This document shows, one piece after another, positions 54,997 to 64,000 of a stretch of DNA of 64,000 bases (position 1 is the first letter of the stretch; each line of letters begins with the position of its first letter). The notes under the pieces were generated by a model that did not search any database, was not told the DNA's origin, and was given only the letters and a program-made list of their open reading frames with translations. Where the stretch lies: NCBI RefSeq assembly GCF_003606385.1, contig NZ_CP032514.1, forward strand, positions 930,001 through 994,000, written 5' to 3'. Position numbers and translations under genes: made by a program. This DNA comes from Actinomyces lilanjuaniae. Lineage in GTDB: Bacteria; Actinomycetota; Actinomycetes; Actinomycetales; Actinomycetaceae.

Positions 54997-57900
54997 ATGC
55001 CAGCCCAGCCCGACCGCCTCCGCCTGCTGCCTCCGCTGCCGCAACCGGGTCTGCCTGCGCTGGACGCCTCCGGCCAGGCCGTCATGGAGCACGTGGCGGG
55101 CGGGGACAACGTGGTGGTGCTGGGTGCCCCGGGGACCGGCAAGACCACCCTCGCCCTGTCGGTGCTGGTGCGGGCGGTGGCCGCCGGGCGTGACGCGCTC
55201 TTGCTCGCCCCCACCCGCTCCCGGGCCGACGCGCTGCGGTCACGGGCCGCTCACCTGCTGGGCGGAGGCCACGGTGACGGGACGGTCCGGGTGCGCACGC
55301 CGACCTCCCTGGCGCTGTCCGTCCTGACCACCTCGCTGACCCGGCGGGCGGACCCCCTGCCTGCGCCCGTCCTGCTGGCCGGGGCGGAGGAGGACGCGGC
55401 CCTGGCCCCCATGGTCACCGCTATCAGCTGGCCCGGGCTGCCCCCGCAGGCAGTGGGGTCCCGGGCCTTCCGCTCCGAGCTGCGCAACCTGCTGGCCCGC
55501 TGCGGTGAGCTCGGTGTCAGCGCCGAGGTCCTGTCCCGGCTGGGCCAGGACCTGGGGGTGGCGTTGTGGCAGCCCGCCTCTCGCCTCCTGCACGTCTGGG
55601 ATGCCCAGGGACGGCCCAGCCCCCAGCGCCGTGCTGAGGTGCGCAAGATGGACCCGGTACGTCTGCAGGACCGTGCCGGTGAGGCGCTGGAGACCTGGGA
55701 CCTGGACGGCGTCACCGAGCCCCGTCCCGTTCCTGACCTGGTCGTCGTGGACGACTACCAGGACTGCACTGCTGCTACCGCCCGCTTCCTGGGCGCCCTG
55801 GCCCGCCCTGACGCTCGGGGGCGCCGCGCCCAGGTGGTGGTCCTGGGAGACCCCGACGTCGCCGTGGAGACCTTCCGCGGTGGCTCGCCCAGCCTCTTGG
55901 TGGAGGCGCAGGACCGGTCCGGGCTGGCCGCGCGGCGCCTGGTGCTGCGCACCCTCCACCGTGGTACGCCCACCCTGGCCAGCCTGTGGCAGGACCAGGC
56001 CTCCCGGCTGCCGGTGACCGGCACGGGCCGGCACCGACGTCCTGACCTGCCTGCCCTCCAGGCCACTCTGCCTGATCTGCTTCCTGACCCGCCCGAGGGG
56101 CCAAGGGACTGCTGCCCGACCGCCCGGGAGCCATCCCCCTCCGGGGTGACGGCACTGGTGGCCTCCTCTCCCGCCCAGGAGGCCGCGCACCTGGCTCGCA
56201 CGCTGAGGGAGGAGCATGTCAAGTACGGTACCGCCTGGGAGCAGATGGCCGTCGTCGTCCGCTCCGCGCAGCAGGCGGACACCATGGGGCGTGAGCTGCG
56301 GCGTCGTGGGGTCCCGGTGGGCTCCTCCACCCCTGCTGTGCTCCTGAGGGAGGAGTCGGCCGTCGCCGCCCTGCTCGCCACCGTCCGGGCGGGACTGGAT
56401 GGCAGGCTGGGAGCCGGTGACGTCCTCGCGGACCGCGCCGCTGCCCTGGACCTGCTCACCGGGCCTCTGGTGGGCCTGACCGCGCTCGACCTGCGGCGTC
56501 TGCGCAGGCACCTGCTCCAGGGGCGGCCCGGGGACGGGACGGACCGCGAGATCCTGCGTCTCCTGGCCAGCCCGGACTCCGCCCGGCAGGTTGCCCAGGA
56601 GCTGGCCGGGACTACCCTGTCCGCCCAGGCCGGGCTCCTCGTCGTCGCTTCTGAGGTCGTGGCCGCGGTCAGCGGCGTCGTTGCCGGAACAGATGCTGGG
56701 ACAGAAGATGAGTCCGACAGCGGGCACGTAGGCGAGACCGACAGCGATTCTGGGAATGACCCTGGTAGAGAGCCCGGTGGTGACCCTGGCGGTAAGCCTC
56801 GCAGAGTCGTTGGTGTTGAGGACCTGCTGTGGGCCGTCTGGTCCGCCTCCGGTCGGGCCGAGATATGGCGGTCTGCCGCCCTGCGCCCCTCGGGCCCGCC
56901 CGGCAGTCCCGAGGCGGCAGTGGCCCAGGCTGCCGAGCACGACCTGGACGTGGTGACAGCCTTGTTCAAGCGGGCGGAGGTGTGGAGCGAGCGCAACCCG
57001 GGTGCCCCGGCTCAGGAGTTCCTGTCCGAGCTGTCTGCCGAGGTCCTGCCCTCCGACTCCGTGGCTCCCCAGGGAGTCCGTCCCGGGGGCGTGGCCGTCT
57101 TGACCCCGGCGGCTGCAGCGGGGCGGCAGTGGGAGGTGGTCGCGGTGGCTGGCCTGGTGCGCGACTCCTGGCCCGATCTGCGGTTACGGGACTCCCTGAC
57201 CCGTTCCGGGCTGCTGGTCGACGTGGTCACGGGTCGTCTGCCTCTGGACGGGCAAGGGAGGTCAGTAGGCCAGGAGGACCCGATAGGTGCGCGCCACCAG
57301 GTGCGTGCCGACGAGCGCCGCATGCTCCTGTGCTCCCTGACCAGGGCGTCGCGGCGTCTGATAGTCACGGCGGTCTCCGATGCCGACCACGTCCCCTCGT
57401 CCTTCTTCCTGGAGGTGGCCCGGGCGGCAGGCTCCGACCTGGGGGACAGCCCTGACGGCCCACGTCCTGCTGAGGACGTGGGGGACCTGACTCTGCGGGG
57501 CCTGGTCGCCGAGCTGCGACGGGCTGCTACCGTGGGAAACCTAGAGGGGGCCAGTCCTGAGGAGCGCTCACGGGCCGACCAGGCCGCTCGGCTGCTGGCC
57601 GCGCTTGCCGGAGCCGGGGTGGAGGAGGCCTCCCCGGCCACCTGGGCGGGTCTGGGGACACCCACCTGCGAGACCCCCTCGTCGAGCCGGGGGAGGTTGT
57701 CCAGGTCAGCCCTCCGACGTCGAGTCCCTCACCGCCTGCCCTCTGCGGTGGTTCCTCAGCCGACAGGGCGGGCGGCCCGGCGCGAGCGCGGCACAGACGC
57801 TGGGCACCCTCATCCACCACCTCGCCGAGCAGGCCCAGCGCAGGAACCTGCGAGGCCAGGCCTTGACGGAGCTGACCGAGGGAGTCCTTGAGGAGCTGGG

Positions 57901-58606
57901 CTACCCCGACACCTGGCTGGGTGGCCTGGCTGCCCAGCGCGTGCGCGACATGGTGGGCAGGCTGGACACCTACCTGTCCGGCGTGCCCGGACAGGTAGGT
58001 GTGGAGAGGAGCGTGGACGTGCGTGTCGACCTGCCTGCCTCCCTCGGATCGCCCGACCCGGGGGAGGCAGGCGACTCGGAGGAGGTGTCGGTCCCTGTCC
58101 GCCTGCTCGGCCGGATCGACCGGGTCGAGTACCTGGACACCGCGCACCCTGGTACCGACCTTCCTGGCACGGGACACGCTGGAGCCCAGGACTGCTCAGA
58201 TGTTCCGCACGCCCCTCTGCCCAGGGTTGACGGGACCCGGGTGCGGGTCATGGACCTCAAGACCGGGGCGGTGGTGCCCGGCGACGCCGCGCGCCACCCC
58301 CAGCTGGCCAGCTACCGGCTCGCCCTGGAGGCACTCGGCTACGACGTGGTCGGGGCCGGGCTGGTGATGCTGGGCAGGACGCCGACGCGTCGGGACGGCG
58401 GTGTGGTGGTCTCCCCGCGCGGCGCGGCCCTGGCGCCCAGCCCCGACCCCGACGACGGCCAGGACTGGGCCTCCGACCTGGTGGCCCGGGCAGCCGTGGC
58501 GGCCTCCGGCTCCGTCCTGCAGGCGCGCAGCGGCGGGCACTGCCAGTGGTGCGCCGTGAAGGACTCCTGTCCGGCCCGTCCCGAGGGACGGAGGTCCTGG
58601 CAGTGA
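54997..58606 (+). pseudogene. adnA: AdnA subunit of the AdnAB helicase-nuclease, two frameshifts
   Basis: About 1200 residues when repaired. UvrD-like motor: VVVLGAPGTGKTTLALSVLV (Walker A), LVVVDDYQDCTAATARFL (Walker B), VVVLGDPDVAVETFRGG. C-terminal RecB-type nuclease with VMDLKTG, and a cysteine set (TACPLRWFL ... CQWCAVKDSC) suited to an Fe-S cluster. The frame breaks at CCCCC 57674-57678 and CCC 57710-57712; one added base in each gives ETPLVEPGEVVQVSPSDVESLTACPL. With AdnB it resects double-strand breaks, the actinobacterial counterpart of RecBCD/AddAB. The stop overlaps adnB. Confidence 0.87.
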
Positions 58607-61600
58607 CTGGCAGAGCGACGGTGAGGAGCGCCCCGGCGGGCAGCCCGCAGGAGGATCGGCTCTGGACCCGGAGGGAACCGTCGGCCCGCAGCGAGCAGGA
58701 GAGCCGCAGCGGCCCGGTGCCCTTGGCCCGGAGGAGCTGGCCCAGGTCCTGGACCTGCCCGCGCCCACCCCCAGCAGTCCCGGGTGATCACCCACCCCTG
58801 ACCCCGGTGCTGGTCGTGGCCGGGGCCGGCAGCGGTAAGACTGCCACCATGACCCAGCGGGTGGTCTACCTGGTGGCCCGCGGCCAGGTACGTCCTGACC
58901 AGGTGCTGGGTCTGACCTTTACCCGCAAGGCCACCGCCGAGCTGGCCGGACGGCTGTCCATCCGTCTGGAGCAGTTAGCCTCGCGCGGGCTCGGTGCCCA
59001 CGGCGACGACCCCGAGCCCACCGTGACCACCTACAATGCCTTTGCCGGCTCCCTGGTGCGCGACTACGGCCTGAGGGTCGGAGCCGACCCCGACTCCATC
59101 CTGGTCACTGACGCCCGCGCCTGGCAGATCGCCTCCTCCCTTCTGGAGGCCCGCACCAGCCCGCTACCGGTGGAGCGGCTGGCCTCGGCCACCCGGGTCC
59201 TGCTGCGTCTGGACGCGGCCCTGTCGGAGAACCTGCTGACTGTGGAGCAGGCTGCGGAGCAGATGGAGGACCTCACTGGGCTCCTTGAAGGCCTGGCGGA
59301 GGTGCGCGGGCTCAAGTCGGCTCTCGGAGAGGCTGCCTCCCGTGGCAGGGACCGGCTGGGGATGCTGGAGGCCGTGGCCGACTACCGGGAGTACAAGCGC
59401 CGCCACGGCCTGGTCAGCTTTGGGGACCAGGTCGCGCTGGCCTGTCGGATCGCCCAGGAGTCCCCTGAGGTCGTGGCCCAGGTCCGGGCGCGGTTTCCCG
59501 CCGTCGTCCTGGACGAGTTCCAGGACACCTCCGTGGCCCAGATCCGGCTCTTGTCCGCCCTTTTCCGCGACGGTGGCGTGACGGCCGTGGGCGATCCGAA
59601 CCAGGCAATCTACGGATGGCGCGGAGCCTCGGCAGCAGCGCTGGACTCCTTCCACCCGGCCTTCAACCCCGAGGGCTGGGCCAAGGTCCAGGCAGGTGCC
59701 AGCCCGGACCAGGCGGCCCCCGTGCTCCCGCTGTCCATCGCCTGGCGCAATGACCTGGCCATCCTGGACGCGGCCAATACCGTCTCCGCCCCGCTGCGTG
59801 CCGCCAGTAACCAGCCCGGTGACGCGCAGGTGTCCCACGTTCCCGTAGAGCCCCTGAGCCCACGGCCCGGTGAGAGCGCCCCGGGACTGGTCACGGCGGC
59901 CTACTTGTCCGACTCCCTGGCAGAGGCGCACGCCGTTGCCGACTTCATGGTGCAGCGCTGGCACCCCCAGGCCCAGCTGGCGGTCCTGGCCCGGGTGCGC
60001 TCCGCCTTCCCGGTCATTGCCGAGGCCCTGGAGGCTCGCGGTGTGCCTTACCAGGTCGTGGGCCTAGGGGGCATGCTTACCCTCCCTGAGGTCGCCGACA
60101 TGCGCTCTGTCATCACCGTGGCCGCCGACCCCGAGCGCGGCGACCGCCTCATGCGGCTCCTCACAGGCGCGGGCCTGGGCGCCGGCGACCTGCGGGCGCT
60201 GGCCGACAGCGCCCGCTTCCTGGCCCGGGGGGGCCGTGGTACCCCTCCAGACCGCGGTCCCGGGCACGCAGGAGGGGAGCCCGGGGAGGGTGCCCGCTCA
60301 CCGGGCAGCCAGCCCCTCCTGGCCGAGGCACTTGAGGCCGTCGCGCGCCGGGCTGACGCCGAGGGCGTTGTCGTCCCCCCACCTGGCATGACACCTGCGG
60401 GCGCCCAGGCCTGTGACCGGGTGGCCCGCGCCGTGCGCCGTGTCCGTGCGGCGCTGTCCCTGCCCCTGCCGGAGGTCGTCGAGGCCGCCGAGCGCGCCCT
60501 GGACCTGGACATCGAGGTGGCCGCCAGGGTTGCCAACCCCCTGGGGGCGCGGGCCGTGGACGCCTTCCGGGCCGCCGCGCTCAGCTATGTCGAGGACACG
60601 CAGGCCCCCACGGTGGCCGGCTTCCTCCAGTGGCTGGACGTGGCACAGGAGGAGGAGGACGGCCTGGAAGCGCCTCAGACCGACCCGCAGCCCGGAGCTG
60701 TCCAGGTCCTCACGATCCACGCCTCCAAGGGGCTGGAGTGGGACTGCGTCGCGGTCGTGGGCATGAGCGAGGGAACCTTTCCCGGCTACGCCGCCAGGCC
60801 CCAGGAGGACCTGTCGGTAGCGGAGTGGTCCTGGATGACCAGGGTCGGGGAGCTTCCCTACCCCCTGCGGGCCGACGCCGCTACCCTGCCTCCCTTTGAC
60901 CTGGCGGCCTACGACTCCTCGGCCGTGGGCAAGGAGGAGGTCGAGGAGGTCAAGGAGGCACTCTTGCGCTACAGGCTGGCGCTGGGACGCCACACCCTGG
61001 CTGAGGAGCGTCGTCTGGCCTACGTGGCCCTGACCCGGGCCCGTCACGACATCCTACTGACCGGTAGCCACCTGTCCGGGAGGAGCAGGACCCCGCGTCC
61101 CCGGTCCCGCTACCTGGCCGAGCTGGTACGCCGTGACCTGGTCACGCCCTACGGGGAGGGGCTGACCGAGGCGGATCCTCAGGCCGTCAACCCGCTCCTG
61201 GAGCGGGTGGTCACCGCCCCGTGGCCCCAGACCCACCCCGAGGACCCCGTGGCCCGGGCGCGACGCGCGGCCGCACAGGCTGTGCGCCAGGCGGGCTCGA
61301 CGCGCCCCGGGGCACTGGTGGCCCAGGCGCCTGCGAGCTCATCCTCCCGTAGGGTCTTCCCTAGCGTGGGCGACGCCGCCGCGCAGGCGGAGGACCGGGT
61401 GGGGGAGGATCCTGTCGTGACGCGGTGGTGGCAGGAGGCGCGGCTTCTCCTGGCCGAGCGGGACCAGGTGGCTGGCGCACCGCCCGGTGTGCGTCTTCCG
61501 GCCCACCTCGCCGCCACCAGCCTGGACCGGCTCAGGCACGAGCCGGAAACCTTCGCCCTGGACCTGCGCAGACCCCTGCCTGCCCAGCCGCAGGCGGCAG

Positions 61601-62109
61601 GACGCCTGGGCACCGTCTTCCACGAGATGGTCTCCCGTCAGCTGGCCGCGCGCGGCAGCCTGCTGAGCCTGGAGGAGGTCGGTGCTCCCCGCACGCTCAG
61701 CGACGAGGACCGGGTCCAGGTGGAGCGCTGGCTGGCCACTGTCCAGGAGCTGCCGCTGTTGGAGGGATACGTGCTGGCCGCCTCCGAGGCCGCCCTGGAG
61801 CTCACGGTGGCAGGAACCACCCTGCGGTGCCGTATCGACGCCGTCTTCAGGCGCAGCACCGGGCCCGAGTGGCTTGTCGTCGACTGGAAGACAGGGAGCC
61901 GACGCGTGGCAGCGGACCAGCTCAGCGTCTACGTCCACGCGTGGGCACAGTCGCAGGGCGTGAGCGTGGAGCGCGTGCGAGCCGCCTACGTCTACGTCCA
62001 GGACGGCAGCGTCGAGGAGCTGGCGGCTGCCGACCTGCTGGGCCTGGACCAGATCGCAGCAGCCCTGTCCCTTGGCGACGGGGAGCCTGGCGGCGGGCAG
62101 GCTGGCTGA
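58603..62109 (+). CDS. adnB: AdnB subunit of the AdnAB helicase-nuclease
   Basis: 1168 residues from GTG 58603, which overlaps the adnA stop. UvrD-type motor: VLVVAGAGSGKTATMTQRVV, LTFTRKATAELAGRL, VVLDEFQDTSVAQIRLLSAL, VGDPNQAIYGWRGASA, ASKGLEWDCVAVVGMSEGTFP, LAYVALTRARHDILLTGSHL. The C-terminal nuclease has VVDWKTGSRRVAADQLSVY. Although open, the first ~65 codons look out of phase: another frame there encodes LGPEELAQVLDLPAPTP, as in AdnB relatives. Single bases seem to be missing around CCCCC 58768-58772 and CCCC 58795-58798, with one more upstream. Confidence 0.92.
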   Translation: MTGRATVRSAPAGSPQEDRLWTRREPSARSEQESRSGPVPLARRSWPRSWTCPRPPPAVPGDHPPLTPVLVVAGAGSGKTATMTQRVVYLVARGQVRPDQVLGLTFTRKATAELAGRLSIRLEQLASRGLGAHGDDPEPTVTTYNAFAGSLVRDYGLRVGADPDSILVTDARAWQIASSLLEARTSPLPVERLASATRVLLRLDAALSENLLTVEQAAEQMEDLTGLLEGLAEVRGLKSALGEAASRGRDRLGMLEAVADYREYKRRHGLVSFGDQVALACRIAQESPEVVAQVRARFPAVVLDEFQDTSVAQIRLLSALFRDGGVTAVGDPNQAIYGWRGASAAALDSFHPAFNPEGWAKVQAGASPDQAAPVLPLSIAWRNDLAILDAANTVSAPLRAASNQPGDAQVSHVPVEPLSPRPGESAPGLVTAAYLSDSLAEAHAVADFMVQRWHPQAQLAVLARVRSAFPVIAEALEARGVPYQVVGLGGMLTLPEVADMRSVITVAADPERGDRLMRLLTGAGLGAGDLRALADSARFLARGGRGTPPDRGPGHAGGEPGEGARSPGSQPLLAEALEAVARRADAEGVVVPPPGMTPAGAQACDRVARAVRRVRAALSLPLPEVVEAAERALDLDIEVAARVANPLGARAVDAFRAAALSYVEDTQAPTVAGFLQWLDVAQEEEDGLEAPQTDPQPGAVQVLTIHASKGLEWDCVAVVGMSEGTFPGYAARPQEDLSVAEWSWMTRVGELPYPLRADAATLPPFDLAAYDSSAVGKEEVEEVKEALLRYRLALGRHTLAEERRLAYVALTRARHDILLTGSHLSGRSRTPRPRSRYLAELVRRDLVTPYGEGLTEADPQAVNPLLERVVTAPWPQTHPEDPVARARRAAAQAVRQAGSTRPGALVAQAPASSSSRRVFPSVGDAAAQAEDRVGEDPVVTRWWQEARLLLAERDQVAGAPPGVRLPAHLAATSLDRLRHEPETFALDLRRPLPAQPQAAGRLGTVFHEMVSRQLAARGSLLSLEEVGAPRTLSDEDRVQVERWLATVQELPLLEGYVLAASEAALELTVAGTTLRCRIDAVFRRSTGPEWLVVDWKTGSRRVAADQLSVYVHAWAQSQGVSVERVRAAYVYVQDGSVEELAAADLLGLDQIAAALSLGDGEPGGGQAG

Positions 62110-62147
62110 GCGCCGCGCGGGCTGGCAACCAGCTGGGCGGCGCTCAG

Positions 62148-62185
62148 GCTGGCTGCAGGATGGGGCGACCCTGGCTCCAGCCAGC
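62148..62185. terminator. Hairpin in the convergent gap after adnB
   Basis: GCTGGCTG (62148-62155) pairs with CAGCCAGC (62178-62185) around a 22-base loop. Possible shared terminator for adnB and the DUF2625 gene. Confidence 0.4.
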
Positions 62186-62229
62186 GTACTGAGCCAGGCC
62201 CCGGCACCTGTGCCAGCCCCAGCCGTAGC

Positions 62230-62876
62230 TTAGCTACCTGCCCGCGGGTGGGCTGACTCCTCCAGGAAGGCGACGAGCTTGTCGAAGGGCACAGGCTTGC
62301 GCCGTGTCAGGCTGATATTGCGCCCCTCGCGGGAGAACAGAGGGGGCTGGGTGCTCAGCGCCTGGTTCAGGCGCAACGCACCGATCTCCTGCTCCCACCC
62401 TCGCCACCGCCAGGAGGCGTAGAAGCTCTCGCTACCGCCGTCGATGGCCCAGCGCACGAAGGCACCGTGACTCATACCTGTACCCCTCCAGTGCAGCGTG
62501 TCCGGGCCGAAGTAGCAGACTTGGCCGTGACCGACCCCCAGACCTCCGGCGTCGATGGCGAAGCGCCCGCCAAAGGCGTCGTGACCCACGACCAGGACAC
62601 CTCTGCGGGACCTGCTGGCGGTCAGGACGTCTGGCAGCGACCCGCTGCCAGCGGCGAGGATCCGTAGACGGCCGTGGTCGACCAGGATTCCGCCGCAGTG
62701 GTGGAGGAGCGCCCCCAGCGTGGAGCTCTCGGTCAGGCCCAGACGGGCTGCGATGTCACGACCCCGCTTCGTGGTGGAGGGGAGGATGGCCAGATGGGCA
62801 GGGCTGGCGTCCACGGCACTGGTGATGTCCTCCCAGACCGAGCTCCCCCGACAGGCACGTCGCTGCCCCTGCTCAT
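62230..62876 (-). CDS. DUF2625 family protein
   Basis: The frame is open from GTG 62814 (194 residues). It shows STLGALLHHCGGILVDHGRLRILAAGSG, VVGHDAFGGRFAIDAGGLG, VCYFGPDTLHWRGTGMSHGAFVRWA, FYASWRWRGWE and PPLFSREGRN, the pattern of DUF2625, whose role is unknown. Upstream the same frame reads SSVWEDITSA without a start codon. One missing base in the CCCCC run at 62845-62849 would join it to ATG 62876, which has AGGACGG before it and gives the expected N-terminus. I list the longer extent; without repair the gene starts at 62814. Confidence 0.72.
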
Positions 62877-63012
62877 GACCGTCCTGCGTGTGCTGTGCTC
62901 TTCACTGACATAGTCACAACCATAGGTACTGACCTTATTCGTTCGTCACTGGCTCATCAGGCGGTTGGAACCGCCTTCTCTCACGGCATAGGGGAGTGTG
63001 CGGACCGGCTCT

Positions 63013-64000
63013 CTAGTCCTTCTGCGAGTCCACGGGGACCATGGTGACTGGGCTGGTGGAGGCATCCGGGTCGGCGCCTTGCCTCTCTCCCGGCACCGGG
63101 GCCAGCCGGGGGGTCGTCGGCTCGACAAGCGGCTCGTCCCCAACCTGGGCGGCCAGGTCCCTGAGCATATCCACCGCGTCTGCCACCACGGAAGGGTCCC
63201 CGACACGTGTTCCGTGCAGCAGCCACCGGGCCAGGCTCAGCTCGCTGACGAGTTCGGCCCTGTCACGCAGGTGCTTGTCAACGCCCTCGCTGCGGGCCAC
63301 GTCGTAGGCGTCCTCGATGGAGCTCAGGCAGTCTACCGGGACCGTGGAGTAGACCCAGGCCATGTCCTCCGCCGGGTCTCCCACGTGCGCCTGGGTCCAC
63401 CCCCGCAGCCCGACGACGCTGCCCCCCGCAGCCAGGATGTTCTCCTCCGCCAGGTCCCCGTGGACGACCGTGGGACGGAACCGCCACAACGCTGTCTCCT
63501 CCAGCGCCTCCTCCCACCTGCTTAGGAGTGCCGGAGGCACCTTGCCCGTGGCAGCCGCGTCGTCCAGGACAGCCAGCCAACGCTCCCGCACCTCCTCTGC
63601 GTCGTAGACGGGCATGCCGGACTCCGACACCACCGAGGTCGGGATCTCGTGCAGCTCGCCCAGGGCCTTGCCCAGGCCTGCTGATAGCCCTGGCCCGGGA
63701 CGTAGGGAGGGAATCTGGACGGGGCGGCCCTCAATGTGGGAGCGGACCTGCACGTGCGCCTCGTCGCTGCGCAGCGACCCGGCTGCGCGTGAGACGTCGA
63801 AGGACACCAGACCGGAGTCTGCCACCTTTCCGACGCGGCGCAGGATCTCCGCCTCTGCCTCCAAAGCCGCTCCGGCGGCGGCGTCAAGTGCCTCCATGAC
63901 CTCCCAGTGGCGGCCCCTGGTATCGATGACGCCCACTACCTGAAGCACGGAGGTACGGGTCTGGGGCAGGGCCAGGCGTGCAGGATGAAGGCTCGGGACC
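63013..64000 (-). CDS. Aminoglycoside/macrolide-phosphotransferase-like protein (partial)
   Basis: At least 328 residues; the frame runs off the right edge of the window, since the sequence beyond GTG 63948 (PSLHPARLALPQTRTSVLQVVGVIDTRGR) is family-like. The kinase-fold core shows FRPTVVHGDLAEENIL (catalytic loop HGDxxxxN) and VVGLRGWTQAHVGDPAEDMAWV in place of the DFG segment. The DFG aspartate position reads GLRGW, so catalysis is doubtful. Related genes lie near adnAB in other Actinobacteria. Substrate unknown. The C-terminus is low-complexity. Confidence 0.8.
   Translation of the reverse strand, partial: VPSLHPARLALPQTRTSVLQVVGVIDTRGRHWEVMEALDAAAGAALEAEAEILRRVGKVADSGLVSFDVSRAAGSLRSDEAHVQVRSHIEGRPVQIPSLRPGPGLSAGLGKALGELHEIPTSVVSESGMPVYDAEEVRERWLAVLDDAAATGKVPPALLSRWEEALEETALWRFRPTVVHGDLAEENILAAGGSVVGLRGWTQAHVGDPAEDMAWVYSTVPVDCLSSIEDAYDVARSEGVDKHLRDRAELVSELSLARWLLHGTRVGDPSVVADAVDMLRDLAAQVGDEPLVEPTTPRLAPVPGERQGADPDASTSPVTMVPVDSQKD

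Overview
The window is GC-rich DNA (about 70% by eye) with densely packed genes, many ATGA/GTGA start-stop overlaps, frequent GTG starts and many leaderless-looking genes. Gene content and order are those of a high-GC Actinobacterium. The AdnAB helicase-nuclease, PerM, DUF3107, DUF3117, DUF3017 and TatB-Mrp-DUF1003-MgtE_N blocks all occur in this order in Mycobacterium tuberculosis and its relatives. Protein style (PQ-rich tails, a CydDC-like exporter, an incomplete set of TCA genes) suggests Actinomycetaceae, probably Actinomyces or a close relative. That placement is inference.

Layout. 0-5.1 kb: start of pfkA (minus), then sucC-sucD-perM-purN. 5.2-7.5 kb: a minus-strand toxin/immunity island that separates purN from purH. 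7.8-11.5 kb: purH, DUF3017, a dicarboxylate symporter. 11.6-15.4 kb: CydDC-like exporter (minus). 15.7-17.1 kb: mdh and a zinc-ribbon protein. 17.3-23.9 kb: a DivIVA-domain coiled-coil protein, divergent from a PQ-rich membrane protein plus a lipoprotein, then CnoX. 23.9-25.1 kb: a lower-GC patch with an orphan secreted protein and a 62-bp perfect palindrome. 25.1-27.5 kb: glgP. 27.8-35.9 kb: one nucleoside uptake and salvage operon (BmpA-type lipoprotein, ABC ATPase, two permeases, cdd, deoA, deoC). 36-38 kb: phospho-sugar mutase, plausibly accepting the pentose or hexose phosphates released nearby. 38-45.8 kb: LOG protein, DUF3117, O-methyltransferase, tatB, mrp, DUF1003, MgtE_N/CBS, stress protein, sugar isomerase. 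45.9-51.4 kb: zinc efflux with its ArsR regulator, PepP, a Gfo/Idh/MocA oxidoreductase, a PHP phosphoesterase. 51.5-62.1 kb: DEAD-box helicase, ferritin-like protein, DUF3107, adnA-adnB. 62.2-64 kb: DUF2625 protein and a phosphotransferase that runs off the end.

Two things stand out. First, the purN-purH gap holds an Ntox15 (Tde1-type, HxxD) DNase-like domain next to a GAD-like/DUF1851 (Tdi1-type) immunity gene. The two families are known partners, so each identification supports the other. The toxin has an unusual proline-rich tail made of two copies of an ~80-residue module. Second, at least nine genes, most of them housekeeping, are broken or scrambled by single-base changes. Every one I could resolve is a deletion, usually in a run of C or G. 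This looks like a systematic sequencing or assembly error rather than gene decay, and it should be corrected before any gene here is called a pseudogene.

No tRNA, rRNA, CRISPR array, insertion sequence or prophage was seen.
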